Origin: Streptomyces sp. Q6
Lineage (GTDB): Bacteria > Actinomycetota > Actinomycetes > Streptomycetales > Streptomycetaceae
Direction: 5' to 3'
NCBI RefSeq assembly: GCF_036967205.1
Contig: NZ_CP146022.1
Location: forward strand, 2,542,001 to 2,606,000
Length of the DNA: 64,000 bases
Under the pieces are notes generated by a model, which did not search any database, had not been told where the DNA came from, and worked only from the letters and a program-made list of their open reading frames with translations. The translations under genes and the position numbers were made by a program. This document shows, piece after piece, positions 16,292 to 24,848 of this stretch. Within the stretch, counting starts at the first letter, position 1, and each line of letters starts with the position of its first letter.

Positions 16292-16310
16292 TGTGGTTAG
16301 GCAAACCTAA
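16292..16310 (-). promoter_or_regulatory. Iron box (DmdR1/DtxR operator)
   Basis: TGTGGTTAGGCAAACCTAA matches the 19-bp actinobacterial iron box TTAGGTTAGGCTNACCTAA at most positions, including the TTAGG-N4-CCTAA core. It sits upstream of the siderophore-binding lipoprotein gene, as expected for repression by an iron-loaded DtxR-family regulator. Confidence 0.88.
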
Positions 16311-16468
16311 CACCAGGCGTTTCGGGCGCCGCGAGCACACCAGGCACACCGCTCTCAGCCGATTACGGACATCGCCACCCTTTGGTGTGAAGCGGGAGGC
16401 CAGGAGTGCCACGGAGGTTCGTGCGAAAACTAGTTTCGGCTTCGGACAAGCGGAGGTGAAAGATCCCC

Positions 16469-17626
16469 ATGACGGCCTTGGCCATCGAGAGCGCGACCGG
16501 GGCGCGGCCCGAGGTGCCGCCCACCCGCTGTGTGATCACGGCGGACGCCTCGTACGCGGCGCGTCTCGCGCACGACGGGGCGGACCCGGGGGCGTGGTTC
16601 CCCGAGCGCTGGACCCTGGACGGTCCCGAGCCGTACGCGGTGCCCCTGCCCGGGAACCAGCCCGAGGAGCCCGGCACCGACGTACTGCCGCTGACCGACG
16701 GCCGGGTCCTGATCCGGCGCGAGGCGGCCGGGCGCCACCTGTTCTCGCTGCTCTACCCGACGGGGCCCGGGACCGGCGAGGTGCCGCTCGGGGCCGTGGA
16801 GTGCGGCGGCCGGGCGGAGCTGACCCTGCTGCCGCCCGCGCCGGACGGGCGGAGCGCGTACGCGCTGGCCGTCGGCGAGAAGTCGACGGACGTGTGGCTG
16901 GTGGCGGGCGGCGCGTTCGGCCCCGAGCATGTGGCCGAGGTGCCGGGGCGCTGCTCGGGCGGGGTGTGGCTGGACCGTGCCGGGCGGCTGCTCGCGCTCG
17001 ACCGGGAGCCGGTGGAGGGCGGCCCGGTGAAGTCGGTCGCCGTGGATCTGGACCGCGGCGGTGAGGTGTCCGCGCTGTTGCAGATCACGGAGGAGAGCGA
17101 GGACCGGCTGCTCCTCGCCGATCTCGACACGGGCCTGATCCTGGTCCGCTCGGACGCGGCGTCGCCGGGTGAACCCCGGCTCGGCTGGGGGGTGTTGGGC
17201 AGTACGCTGCCGATCCGCTTCCCGGAGTCGCTGCGGATCGCGGACTGCGCGACGACGCCGTTCGCGATCCAGCCCGGACAGACGCTGATGCCGGAGAGCT
17301 GCGCGGTGGCGCTGCGCGTGGACGGCCCCGAGGGCGGGGTGCCGTGGCTGGGGGTGTGGCGCCCCGCCGAGGGCCGTATGCACCAACTCGCCGCGCCCGC
17401 CGGGTGGTTGGCGGGGGCGGGCTTCTGGTCGCGGGACGGGGTGCTCTCCTTGCCGTACGCCACCGAGGAGGTTCGCTGCGGGCTCGCGCGGGTACCCGCG
17501 CCCGAGGCACCGGCGGCGCGTCCGGCCGCTCCGGTGGCCCCGGAGCCGCCGGCGGCGCCCCGTCCGGTGCCGCTGGGCCAGGCGCCGCTCGGTGGGCGCC
17601 GCAGCGCGTCCGAGCAGGGCGGATAG
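16469..17626 (+). CDS. Hypothetical protein, 385 aa (beta-propeller-like)
   Basis: A soluble protein starting MTALAIESATGARPEVPPTR with no signal peptide. It contains many short beta-strand blocks of the type GRVLIRREAAGRHLFSLLYP, DRLLLADLDTGLILVRSD and VWLDRAGRLLALDREP, suggesting a WD40/Kelch-like propeller. The C-terminal 50 residues are Ala/Pro-rich and probably disordered. It is divergent from the iron-regulated lipoprotein gene. I do not recognise a characterised family. Confidence 0.8.
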   Translation: MTALAIESATGARPEVPPTRCVITADASYAARLAHDGADPGAWFPERWTLDGPEPYAVPLPGNQPEEPGTDVLPLTDGRVLIRREAAGRHLFSLLYPTGPGTGEVPLGAVECGGRAELTLLPPAPDGRSAYALAVGEKSTDVWLVAGGAFGPEHVAEVPGRCSGGVWLDRAGRLLALDREPVEGGPVKSVAVDLDRGGEVSALLQITEESEDRLLLADLDTGLILVRSDAASPGEPRLGWGVLGSTLPIRFPESLRIADCATTPFAIQPGQTLMPESCAVALRVDGPEGGVPWLGVWRPAEGRMHQLAAPAGWLAGAGFWSRDGVLSLPYATEEVRCGLARVPAPEAPAARPAAPVAPEPPAAPRPVPLGQAPLGGRRSASEQGG

Positions 17627-17682
17627 ACTCGCCCGGCGGTAAGTGAAGGATCGTGTCAAGGGTGTACGGGGTGAATTTTCCG

Positions 17683-17843
17683 ATGGCGGAATCCAACGGA
17701 ACGAACGGGACGACGGACAGCCGGGAGCGCCGCGAGGCCTCGGCTTCGGGCCGGCACCGGGGGCGGTCGCCTCGGCGCCCGCCCAGGGCGAGCAGCCCGA
17801 ACCGCGGGGCAGGCACCGGGGGCCGCGCGCCAAGGAGGCGTAG
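17683..17843 (+). CDS. Possible small Ala/Pro-rich protein, frameshifted
   Basis: ATG 17683 opens MAESNGTNGTTDSRERREAS, and a different frame closes with APAQGEQPEPRGRHRGPRAK and a stop at 17843, just before a strong terminator. The two would join by adding one G in the GGG run at 17748-17750, giving about 53 residues with the basic tail seen in many small Streptomyces proteins. Without that base the ATG frame runs through the terminator to 17937. No function is known. Confidence 0.4.
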
Positions 17844-17871
17844 GTCCGCAGCGTTCGCAGGGGAGAGGAGA

Positions 17872-17900
17872 GGGGAAAGACCCGGTCGGGTCTTTCCCCC
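17872..17900. terminator. Bidirectional terminator hairpin
   Basis: GGGAAAGACCCG and CGGGTCTTTCCC form a perfect 12-bp stem around a tiny loop. Purine/pyrimidine tracts (17861-17913) extend the pairing imperfectly. It lies between the converging small ORF/propeller gene and the Hsd4A-like gene. Confidence 0.85.
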
Positions 17901-17923
17901 TCTCCCCTCTCCTCGCTTGAGCG

Positions 17924-18865
17924 TCAGTCGTGCTTGAGGCCGAGCACCTCCGCCGCCGCGAAGGTCTCGTTCGGCGGGCGGTCCTTGTAGTGCGGGGTGA
18001 GCAGCGCGTCGAGTTCGTCGTACGTGAAGACGTCCTTGGCGGAGTCGAACTTCGCCTGGACCTTGGGGCGTTCGACGACGGCGACCATGCCGCCGTGCAC
18101 GACGAGGAGCTGTCCGTTGACGTTCGCCGCGGCGGGCGAGGCGAGGTAGCCGACGAGCGGGGCGACGTGTTCGGGGGCGAGCGGGTCGAGGCGGCCCTCG
18201 TCCGGGGTGCCGAATCCGGCGAAGACGTCCTCGGTCATCCGGGTGCGGGCGCGCGGGCAGATGACGTTGGCGGTGACGCCGTACTTGGCGAGGGCCAGGG
18301 CGGTGGAGGTGGTGAGCCCCACGATTCCGCCCTTGGCCGCCGCGTAGTTGGGCTGCCCGGCCGAGCCCGCGAGGAAGGCCTCGCTGGAGGTGTTGACGAT
18401 CCGGCCGTAGACCGGGCCGCCGGCCTCCTTGGACCGTTCGCGCCAGTGGCGGGCCGCGAAGTGGGTGGTGTTGTAGTGGCCCTTGAGGTGGACGCGGATG
18501 ACCGTGTCCCACTCGTCCTCCGTCATCGAGAAGATCATGCGGTCGCGGAGGATGCCGGCGTTGTTGACCAGGATGTCCAGGGCGCCGTACGTGTCGATCG
18601 CCAACCGGACGAGTTCCGCGGCCTGTTGGTGGTCGGCGACGTCGCCGGTGTGGGCGGTGGCCGTACCGCCCGCCGCCCGGATCTCCTGGGCGACCTGTTC
18701 GGCGGGGCCGGTGTCGGCCGCGCCGGAGCCGTCCCGGCCGGGCTGACCGTAGTCGTTGACGACCACGGCGGCGCCGAGCCGGGCCAGTTCGAGCGCTTCG
18801 GCCCTGCCGAGCCCGCGCCCGGCCCCGGTGACGATCGCGGTGCGCCCCTTGAGCGGCGTTGCCAT
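17924..18865 (-). CDS. Short-chain dehydrogenase, Hsd4A-like (3-hydroxyacyl-CoA dehydrogenase)
   Basis: A 313-residue SDR. The cofactor motif is TGAGRGLG (residues 14-21), then NNAG, and the active site is Ser with YAAAK. The long form, with VVVNDYGQPGRDGSGAADTG and a C-terminal KVQAKFDSAKDVFTYDELDA extension, is the type of the dehydrogenase domain of peroxisomal multifunctional enzyme 2 and mycobacterial Hsd4A (Rv3502c), which acts in sterol side-chain beta-oxidation. It is last in a MaoC-ADH-SDR operon (22-bp and 97-bp gaps). Direct sequence gives the family; the steroid role is inferred from neighbours and operator sites. Confidence 0.88.
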   Translation of the reverse strand: MATPLKGRTAIVTGAGRGLGRAEALELARLGAAVVVNDYGQPGRDGSGAADTGPAEQVAQEIRAAGGTATAHTGDVADHQQAAELVRLAIDTYGALDILVNNAGILRDRMIFSMTEDEWDTVIRVHLKGHYNTTHFAARHWRERSKEAGGPVYGRIVNTSSEAFLAGSAGQPNYAAAKGGIVGLTTSTALALAKYGVTANVICPRARTRMTEDVFAGFGTPDEGRLDPLAPEHVAPLVGYLASPAAANVNGQLLVVHGGMVAVVERPKVQAKFDSAKDVFTYDELDALLTPHYKDRPPNETFAAAEVLGLKHD

Positions 18866-18886
18866 AGGTGTCGGCTCCTCAGTTCG

Positions 18887-19963
18887 TCAGATCTCGATGC
18901 ACGTCCGCAGGGCGGATCCCGTGCGCATCTGGTCGAGCGCCTCGTTGATCTCCGCCAGCGGCACCCGGTGCGTGATGAGGGACTCCAGGTCGATGCGGCC
19001 CGCCCGCCACAGGGCGATGGTCCGCTCGTACGAGGTGAGGACGTCACCGCCGCCGTACATGGACGGCAGGATCCGCTTCTCGTCGAAGAACAGCTCGAAC
19101 ATGTTGAGCTGGAGGTTGTCGTCCATGGCGCCCGCGCCGACGACGACCAGGGTGCCGCCCCGCCGCGTGTTCTCGTACGCGGTGCGCGCCGTCACCGACT
19201 TGCCGACGACCTCGAAGACGTAGTCGAAGCCCTCGCCCGCCGTGATCCGCTGCTTGGCGTCGGCGAGTCCGTCCGGAGCGACCGCTTCCGTCGCGCCGAA
19301 CGTCAGGGCCGCCTCGCGCCGCGACGCCACCGGGTCGACGGCCACGATCTGTGCCGCGCCCTTGAGGCGGGCGCCCTGGATCGCGGAGATGCCGACGCCG
19401 CCGCAGCCGATGACGGCGACCGACGAACCGGCTGCCACGTCGGCGGTGTTGATGGCCGCGCCGAGGCCGGTCGTGACGCCGCAGCCGATGAGCGCGGCGA
19501 TGTCGAAGGGCACGTCGTCCGGGATCGGTACGGCGCAGCCCGCGTCGACGACGACCTCCTCGGTGAAGGTCCCCGTCCCCGCGAAGCCGAACACGTCGCC
19601 GCCGGGGCGCTTGAAGTTGGGGGTGCCCGCGTTCATGAACCCGGCGAGACACAGTTGGGTCTGGCCGCGCTTGCAGGCGGGACAGGCGCCGCACGCCGGG
19701 AGCCAGCAGACGAGCACGCGCTGACCGACCGTCAGACCGCTGACATTGTCGCCGACTTCGATGATCTCGCCCGCGCCCTCGTGGCCGGGGATGAAGGGCG
19801 CCGGCTGCGGCAGGACCCCGTTCATCGCGGAGACGTCGGAGTGGCACAGGCCGGTCGCGCGGACCCGGATCCGGACCTTCCCCGGGCCGAAGCCGATCGC
19901 CTCGACGTCGTCGAGGACCTCGAGTTTGTCCTGGCCTATCTCGTGCAGTACGGCTGCTCGCAT
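18887..19963 (-). CDS. Zinc-dependent alcohol dehydrogenase (MDR family)
   Basis: A 358-residue medium-chain dehydrogenase. Catalytic zinc ligands are in GLCHSDVSAMNG and GHEGAGEIIEVG; the structural zinc loop is CGACPACKRGQTQLC. The Rossmann motif is VAVIGCGGVGISAIQGARLK. It resembles the class III/NDMA-type long-chain alcohol dehydrogenases of actinobacteria. Between the hydratase and the SDR of the operon, it probably oxidises an alcohol intermediate of a CoA-linked side-chain pathway; the exact substrate cannot be read from the sequence. Confidence 0.9.
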   Translation of the reverse strand: MRAAVLHEIGQDKLEVLDDVEAIGFGPGKVRIRVRATGLCHSDVSAMNGVLPQPAPFIPGHEGAGEIIEVGDNVSGLTVGQRVLVCWLPACGACPACKRGQTQLCLAGFMNAGTPNFKRPGGDVFGFAGTGTFTEEVVVDAGCAVPIPDDVPFDIAALIGCGVTTGLGAAINTADVAAGSSVAVIGCGGVGISAIQGARLKGAAQIVAVDPVASRREAALTFGATEAVAPDGLADAKQRITAGEGFDYVFEVVGKSVTARTAYENTRRGGTLVVVGAGAMDDNLQLNMFELFFDEKRILPSMYGGGDVLTSYERTIALWRAGRIDLESLITHRVPLAEINEALDQMRTGSALRTCIEI

Positions 19964-20024
19964 GGCGTGCGGCTCCTTTGCGTGGACGGATGCGGAGGCG
20001 GTTCCGTGGAGGGGCCCCTGAAGG

Positions 20025-20058
20025 TGTCCGGGAACATGTCCGGGAACATGTCCGGGCA
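20025..20058. repeat. 12-bp tandem repeat TGTCCGGGAACA, nearly three copies
   Basis: Two exact copies of TGTCCGGGAACA plus a third truncated copy lie immediately 3' of the MaoC stop, inside the operon. The unit is itself a partial palindrome. No coding function. Confidence 0.8.
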
Positions 20059-20060
20059 GG

Positions 20061-20915
20061 TCACGTGTGGGTGATGACGGTGTCCGCGAGGACCGGCGCC
20101 TCGTCGCGCTCCACGGCCGCCACCGTCACCTGCACCCGCCCCGGCTCCCGCCACATCCGCACCCGCAGCGTCTCGCCGGGGAACACGATGCCCGCGAAGC
20201 GCGTGCTGTAGCGGGTGACGCGGGACACGTCACCGTCGAGGACCGTGTCGACGACTGCCTTGAGCGTCACCCCGTACGAGCACAGGCCGTGCAGGATCGG
20301 GCGGTCGAACCCGGCGAGCTTGGCGAACTCGGGGTCGGCGTGCAGCGGGTTCCAGTCGCCGGAGAGGCGGTAGAGCAGGGCCTGGTCCTCGCGAAGGGGG
20401 CGGTCGACCGTGCTGTCGGGCTCGCGCGAGGGGACCTCAAGACGCTCGGACGGTCCGCGTTCGCCGCCGAATCCGCCTTCACCGCGTACGAAGATCTGCG
20501 CGTCGGCGGTCCACAACGGGCCGTCGTCGTCGGCGACTTCGGTGCGCAGCACGAGGACGGCGGCCTTCGTCTTGTCGTAGACGGCCGCGACGCGGGAGGT
20601 GGTGGTCGCCCTGCCCTCGACCGGGATCGGGCGGTGCAGTTCGATCGTCTGGCCGCCGTGCAGGACGTGCGCCAGATCGACCTCGACGCCGGGCGCGGAG
20701 AGGCCGCCGACGACGCCCAGACCGGCGCCCGCGACGGTCGCGAAGCTGGGCAGGACGTGGAGCTTCGACTCCAGGGTGTAGCGCAGCTCGTCGGGGTCGG
20801 TGGCGGGGAGCCCCGCGCCGAGGCCCAGGTGGTAGAGCTGGATGTCCTTGTGTCCCCAGGTGATCTCGGCGGACCTGGGTTCGGCGGCCACGGCCTTCGC
20901 TGCGTCGATGGGCAT
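20061..20915 (-). CDS. MaoC-family enoyl-CoA hydratase, Hsd4B-like
   Basis: A 284-residue double hot-dog hydratase. The N-terminal pseudo-domain begins MPIDAAKAVAAEPRSAEITW with HKDIQLYHLGLGAG. The catalytic hydratase-2 motif YRLSGDWNPLHADPEFAKLA, followed by FDRPILHGLCSYG, is intact in the C-terminal half. The organisation and the IFVRGEGGFGGERGPS segment are those of mycobacterial Hsd4B (Rv3538), a KstR-regulated hydratase of sterol side-chain beta-oxidation. It is the first gene of the operon. The region upstream contains a KstR-type box and a 17-bp palindrome. Confidence 0.9.
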   Translation of the reverse strand: MPIDAAKAVAAEPRSAEITWGHKDIQLYHLGLGAGLPATDPDELRYTLESKLHVLPSFATVAGAGLGVVGGLSAPGVEVDLAHVLHGGQTIELHRPIPVEGRATTTSRVAAVYDKTKAAVLVLRTEVADDDGPLWTADAQIFVRGEGGFGGERGPSERLEVPSREPDSTVDRPLREDQALLYRLSGDWNPLHADPEFAKLAGFDRPILHGLCSYGVTLKAVVDTVLDGDVSRVTRYSTRFAGIVFPGETLRVRMWREPGRVQVTVAAVERDEAPVLADTVITHT

Positions 20916-20943
20916 AGCGGGAAACGCTCCTAAGGCTGGTCAA

Positions 20944-20985
20944 GACCTCGGTGCGGCCGTCCGCACCGTCGGTCGCACCGAGGTC
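20944..20985 (-). promoter_or_regulatory. 12-bp inverted repeat in the leader of the MaoC operon
   Basis: GACCTCGGTGCG (20944-20955) pairs with CGCACCGAGGTC (20974-20985) across an 18-nt loop, between the KstR-type box and the MaoC start. It could form a stem in the mRNA leader; role unknown. Confidence 0.5.
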
Positions 20986-20998
20986 GTCGCGGGCCGGG

Positions 20999-21012
20999 TA
21001 GAACCTGTTCCA
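20999..21012. promoter_or_regulatory. KstR-type operator TAGAACCTGTTCCA
   Basis: Fits the published KstR pattern TNNAACNNGTTNNA exactly. It lies 84 bp upstream of the MaoC-ADH-SDR operon. Confidence 0.7.
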
Positions 21013-21076
21013 ATTCGCCCGGCGACCCCATGTATAGCCAAGAGCGGATGGGTTGGGAAGAGTCACGACCCGCTTT

Positions 21077-21093
21077 GCTGACGCTACGTCAGA
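21077..21093. promoter_or_regulatory. 17-bp palindrome GCTGACGCTACGTCAGA
   Basis: Inverted CTGAC/GTCAG half-sites with a 5-bp centre, upstream of the MaoC operon. It is one of five similar sites found near CoA-metabolism genes in this window. Confidence 0.55.
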
Positions 21094-21189
21094 AACCGTG
21101 TCCGGTACGGGGACTGTGACATTTGTACTGCCGAGGTGCGGACATGCGCATCTGCCGGGCACCCCGCCCCGCTCCGTAGCGTCGTCCCC

Positions 21190-22122
21190 ATGACGACGAG
21201 GACATCGGACACCGCATCACCGGCCGTGCGCTTCACGGGGGCCGTCAGGACGTTCGGGGACGTACGCGCGGTCGACGGGCTCGACCTGGAGATCGCGCCC
21301 GGCGAGACGGTCGCCCTGCTCGGCCGCAACGGCGCGGGCAAGTCGACCGCGATCGCGCTGCTGCTCGGCCTGGACGAGCCGCAGGAGGGCGGCGTCGAGC
21401 TGTTCGGCACGGCGCCCGGCGACGCGGTGCGGCAGGGGCGGGTCGGCGCCATGCTCCAGGAGGGCCGGGCGGTGCCCTGGGTCACCGTCGCCGAGCTGGT
21501 CGGCTTCGTGGCCGGGCGGTACCCGGCGCCCATGGACGTGACGGAGGCGCTGCGGCTCGCGGGGATCGAGGAGCTCGCGGGCCGCAGGGTCGACAAGCTC
21601 TCCGGCGGCCAGACGCAGCGGGTGCGGTTCGCGGTGGCGCTGGCCGGCAACCCGGCGCTGATCGTGCTCGACGAGCCGACGGCCGCGCTCGACGTGGAGG
21701 CGCGGCACGCGTTCTGGGCGTCGATGCGGGCGTACGCGCGGCGCGGCCACACCGTGCTGTTCTCCACGCACTACCTGGAGGAGGCCGACGCCAACGCCGA
21801 CCGGATCGTGGTGATCGACCACGGCCGGGTCGTCGCCGACGGCAGCGGCGACGAGCTGCGCCGGGCGGGCGGCGGCAGCTCCGTCTCCTTCGACCTCGCG
21901 GGGCGCGGCACCCAGGATCTCGCCCTGCTGCCCGGCGTGCTGTCCGTGGAGGTGCGCGGCGACCGGGCGCGGCTGCGCAGCGCGGACCCGGACGCGACGG
22001 TGATGGCGCTGGCCGCGCTGGACGCCGTACGGAATCTGGAGGTCAGGGCGGCCTCCCTCGACGACGCCTTCATGGCGCTGACCGCGACCCCCGAGGACCT
22101 CGACCACCTGGAGCGTGTGTGA
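21190..22122 (+). CDS. ABC transporter ATP-binding protein
   Basis: A 310-residue ATPase. Walker A LLGRNGAGKSTAIALLLGL (near residue 44), Q-loop MLQEGRAVPW, signature LSGGQTQRVRFAVALAGNP, Walker B LIVLDEPTAALD and H-loop FSTHYLEEADA are intact. It is the NatA/DrrA-type partner of the permease that follows; its TGA overlaps the permease ATG (TGATG). With a kinase and response regulator downstream it forms a four-gene module of the kind used for lipid-stress or drug response, comparable in layout to yhfH/des or linear-peptide export systems. Confidence 0.92.
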   Translation: MTTRTSDTASPAVRFTGAVRTFGDVRAVDGLDLEIAPGETVALLGRNGAGKSTAIALLLGLDEPQEGGVELFGTAPGDAVRQGRVGAMLQEGRAVPWVTVAELVGFVAGRYPAPMDVTEALRLAGIEELAGRRVDKLSGGQTQRVRFAVALAGNPALIVLDEPTAALDVEARHAFWASMRAYARRGHTVLFSTHYLEEADANADRIVVIDHGRVVADGSGDELRRAGGGSSVSFDLAGRGTQDLALLPGVLSVEVRGDRARLRSADPDATVMALAALDAVRNLEVRAASLDDAFMALTATPEDLDHLERV

Positions 22123-22838
22123 TGTGGGACTACCTGTGGCTCGAAGTGAAGCGCACACTGCGCGACGGACGGTTCGTGCTCGGCACGGTCGCGATGCCGG
22201 TCATGATGTATCTCCTGTTCACCAACATCGGCGCGGACGAAGGGAGTTGGCAGACCGCCTCGATGGTCGGGATGGCCGCGTACGGGGCGCTCGGCGCGGC
22301 TCTGAACACGGCGGGCGGGGTCGCCGAGGACCGGGCGGTCGGCTGGCTGCGGCAGTTGCGGATCACGCCGATGACTCCGCGCGAGGGTGTCATCGGGCGG
22401 GCGCTGACCGGGGCGGTGACGGTGCTGCCCGCGATCCTCGCGGTGATGCTGGCGGGCGCGCTGGTCAACGGCGTACGGATGGACGCCTGGAAGTGGCCGG
22501 TGATCGCGGTGCTGCTGTGGCTGGGCTCGCTGCCCTTCACGCTGCTGGGCCTCGGCAACGGCTACCGGCTGACCTCGCAGGCCCTCGGCGGGATGAACAT
22601 GCTCTGCTACCTGGGGCTCGCGGTCCTCGGCGGCCTGTGGTTCCCGGTGCAGTTGTTCCCGGAGTGGCTGCGGCACGTCTCCGCGTTCACGCCGACCAAC
22701 CGGTTCGCGCAGCTCGGTACGGCGGTCGCCGACGGGCACGCGCCGTCGGCGGTGGCGCTGGCGGTCCTCACCGGCTGGCTGCTGGTGTTCGGTTCGTACG
22801 CTGTGGTCTCGTACCGCAGGGCCGCGCGCACCAGCTGA
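22122..22838 (+). CDS. ABC-2 type transporter permease
   Basis: 238 residues from the ATG overlapping the ATPase stop (a GTG one codon earlier is possible). About six membrane segments; the motifs MMYLLFTNIGAD, AEDRAVGWLRQLRITPM and GGLWFPVQLFPEWLRHVSAF are hallmarks of ABC-2 drug-exporter permeases. The substrate is unknown; the linked two-component system suggests an envelope-active compound or membrane-fluidity response. Confidence 0.92.
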   Translation: MWDYLWLEVKRTLRDGRFVLGTVAMPVMMYLLFTNIGADEGSWQTASMVGMAAYGALGAALNTAGGVAEDRAVGWLRQLRITPMTPREGVIGRALTGAVTVLPAILAVMLAGALVNGVRMDAWKWPVIAVLLWLGSLPFTLLGLGNGYRLTSQALGGMNMLCYLGLAVLGGLWFPVQLFPEWLRHVSAFTPTNRFAQLGTAVADGHAPSAVALAVLTGWLLVFGSYAVVSYRRAARTS

Positions 22839-22869
22839 GAACTGGTCCTTGGACAACGGGGGTTCGGAC

Positions 22870-24123
22870 ATGTCGATGCGGAACAGGGTGAGTCGCGGGG
22901 CGCGTGCGTGGCGGGACGCGCGGGCCGAGTGGAAGGCCGACCACGCGCGGGCGAAGGCGGCCCGCCGCGAGCACGGCAGGCCGGCCGAGGAACTGGGCCC
23001 GCCGCCCACCGGCTTCGCGCTGCTGCCGTGGCTCCTGATGGGCCTGGGCGCCGCCTCGAACCTGGTCCAGGGCAAGACCCCGCACCCGTGGGCGGGCGGC
23101 GCGGGCCTGCTCGTCTTCAACACCCTGTACGTGTATGTGGTGTTCAGGGCGTTCCACCGGCAGACGCGGCAGGCGCCGTCGACGCGGGCGGCGGTCGCCG
23201 CGATGACGCTGCTGACGTGCGCGCTCGCCGGCACGTACGGCGGGGCCTGGCTGGCGCTGTTCCCGCTGCTCGGGCTCGCCGTCGGCGCGGTGGCCCGCGG
23301 CCGGCACCTCGGCAGGGTCGGGCTCGGCCTGACCGTGCTCGCGGGGACCGTGGCCGGGCTGCGCGAGGGCTGGGACGCGGTGAGCGTCTCGTACGGCACG
23401 TTCCTGTCCACGATGGTGACGGCCGCGATCCTCTCGCTGTCCGAGACCGTACGGGAACTGCGGGACGCCCGCGAGGAGTTGGCCCGCCGGGCCGTCGAGC
23501 AGGAGCGGCTGCGGTTCTCCCGCGACCTGCACGATCTGCTCGGGCACACGCTGTCGGTGATCGTGGTGAAGTCGGAGGCGGCGCGGCGGCTCGCCCCGCG
23601 CAGCATGGACGCGGCCCTGGAGCAGGTGTCCGACATCGAGGCGGTCGGCCGGCAGGCCCTCACCGAGATCCGCGAGGCGGTCACCGGCTACCGCGAGGGC
23701 AGCCTCGCCACGGAACTCGACCGGGCGCGCTCGGCCCTGACGGCCGCCGCCGTCGAGCCGGTCGTACAGCTGTCGGGACCGCCGCTGTCGGCGCAAACGG
23801 AGGCGCTGCTCGGCTGGGTGGTGCGGGAGGCGGTGACCAATGTGGTGCGGCACAGCCGGGCCACCTCGTGCACGATCACCGTCGCGGGGACGGCGGAGCG
23901 GGTGCGGTTGCGGGTCTCGGACGACGGGGTCGGCGCGGGCGCGGCGCCGGGCGCGCCCGGGATCGGCGGCACGGGGCTGAAGGGACTCGCCGAGCGGCTC
24001 GCCACGGCGGGCGGTTCCCTGAAGGCGGAGCCCGGCGCGCGCGGCGGATTCACGGTGCGGGCCGAACTCCCCGTCGAGGAGCGGGAGTCGACGCCCGACG
24101 CCGCACTGACGGAGAGCGCCTGA
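22870..24123 (+). CDS. Sensor histidine kinase, NarL/DesK type
   Basis: 417 residues from the ATG with GGGGG six bases upstream. An N-terminal basic linker precedes about five membrane helices (residues 40-170). Then come a dimerisation helix with the phospho-acceptor, LRFSRDLHDLLGHTLSVIVV, the N-box REAVTNVVRHSRAT and the G-box GIGGTGLKGLAERLA. DesK-like architecture without an extracellular sensor domain implies intramembrane sensing, often of the neighbouring ABC transporter. It pairs with the response regulator 37 bp downstream. Confidence 0.92.
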   Translation: MSMRNRVSRGARAWRDARAEWKADHARAKAARREHGRPAEELGPPPTGFALLPWLLMGLGAASNLVQGKTPHPWAGGAGLLVFNTLYVYVVFRAFHRQTRQAPSTRAAVAAMTLLTCALAGTYGGAWLALFPLLGLAVGAVARGRHLGRVGLGLTVLAGTVAGLREGWDAVSVSYGTFLSTMVTAAILSLSETVRELRDAREELARRAVEQERLRFSRDLHDLLGHTLSVIVVKSEAARRLAPRSMDAALEQVSDIEAVGRQALTEIREAVTGYREGSLATELDRARSALTAAAVEPVVQLSGPPLSAQTEALLGWVVREAVTNVVRHSRATSCTITVAGTAERVRLRVSDDGVGAGAAPGAPGIGGTGLKGLAERLATAGGSLKAEPGARGGFTVRAELPVEERESTPDAALTESA

Positions 24124-24160
24124 GGCCCTGGGCGGGCCCCCTCCCCTTACCCTCTCCCCT

Positions 24161-24802
24161 GTGACAGAGATGCCGCAGGACCACCGTCCGGCCAAGAGTG
24201 TGCGGGTACTGCTCGCCGAGGATCAGGGCATGATGCGGGGCGCGCTCGCGCTGCTGCTCGGCCTGGAGCCGGACCTGGAGGTCGTCGCCCAGGTCGCCTC
24301 CGGAGACGTGATCGTCGACCGGGCGCTGGAGTGCCGCCCCGACGTGGCGCTCCTGGACATCGAACTGCCGGGTCTGAGCGGGCTGGACGCGGCCGCGCTG
24401 TTGCGGGACGAGGTGCCCGACTGCCGGGTCCTGATCCTCACGACGTTCGGGCGGCCCGGGTATCTGCGCCGGGCGATGGAGGCGGGGGCCGCCGGGTTCC
24501 TGGTGAAGGACGGGCCCGTCGAGGACCTGGCCGAGTCGATCCGCAAGGTGCTGCGCGGCGAGACGGTCGTCGACCCGGCGCTCGCCGCCGCCGCTCTGTC
24601 GGCGGGGCCCAGTCCGCTGACGGCGCGGGAGGCGGACGTGCTGCGGGCGTCCGCCGACGGGGCGACCGTCTCCGACATGGCCGCGCGGTTGCATCTGTCC
24701 GAGTCGACGGTGCGCAACTATCTCTCGGCGGCGATCGGGAAGACCTCCACCCGCAACCGGGCGGAGGCCCTCCGGGAGGCGCGTCAGCGGGGGTGGCTGT
24801 AG
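24161..24802 (+). CDS. NarL/FixJ-type response regulator
   Basis: 213 residues. The receiver has the acidic pocket LLAEDQGMMR, the phospho-acceptor Asp in VALLDIELPGLSG, the switch Thr in LILTTFG and the Lys in FLVKDGPVEDL. The output domain is a LuxR HTH, LTAREADVLRASADGATVSD then ARLHLSESTVRNYLSAAIGK. Phosphorylation by the upstream kinase should control the ABC genes of the same cluster. Confidence 0.93.
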   Translation: MTEMPQDHRPAKSVRVLLAEDQGMMRGALALLLGLEPDLEVVAQVASGDVIVDRALECRPDVALLDIELPGLSGLDAAALLRDEVPDCRVLILTTFGRPGYLRRAMEAGAAGFLVKDGPVEDLAESIRKVLRGETVVDPALAAAALSAGPSPLTAREADVLRASADGATVSDMAARLHLSESTVRNYLSAAIGKTSTRNRAEALREARQRGWL

Positions 24803-24848
24803 TCGCCGCGGGACCGGCGACGGTGCCGGGGCCCGCTGCTCGAGCGCA

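Noticed and set aside
17653-17937. A 94-residue Arg-rich protein from GTG 17653
   Set aside because: It would read through the strong bidirectional terminator at 17872-17900. The better reading is a 53-residue protein with one missing base.
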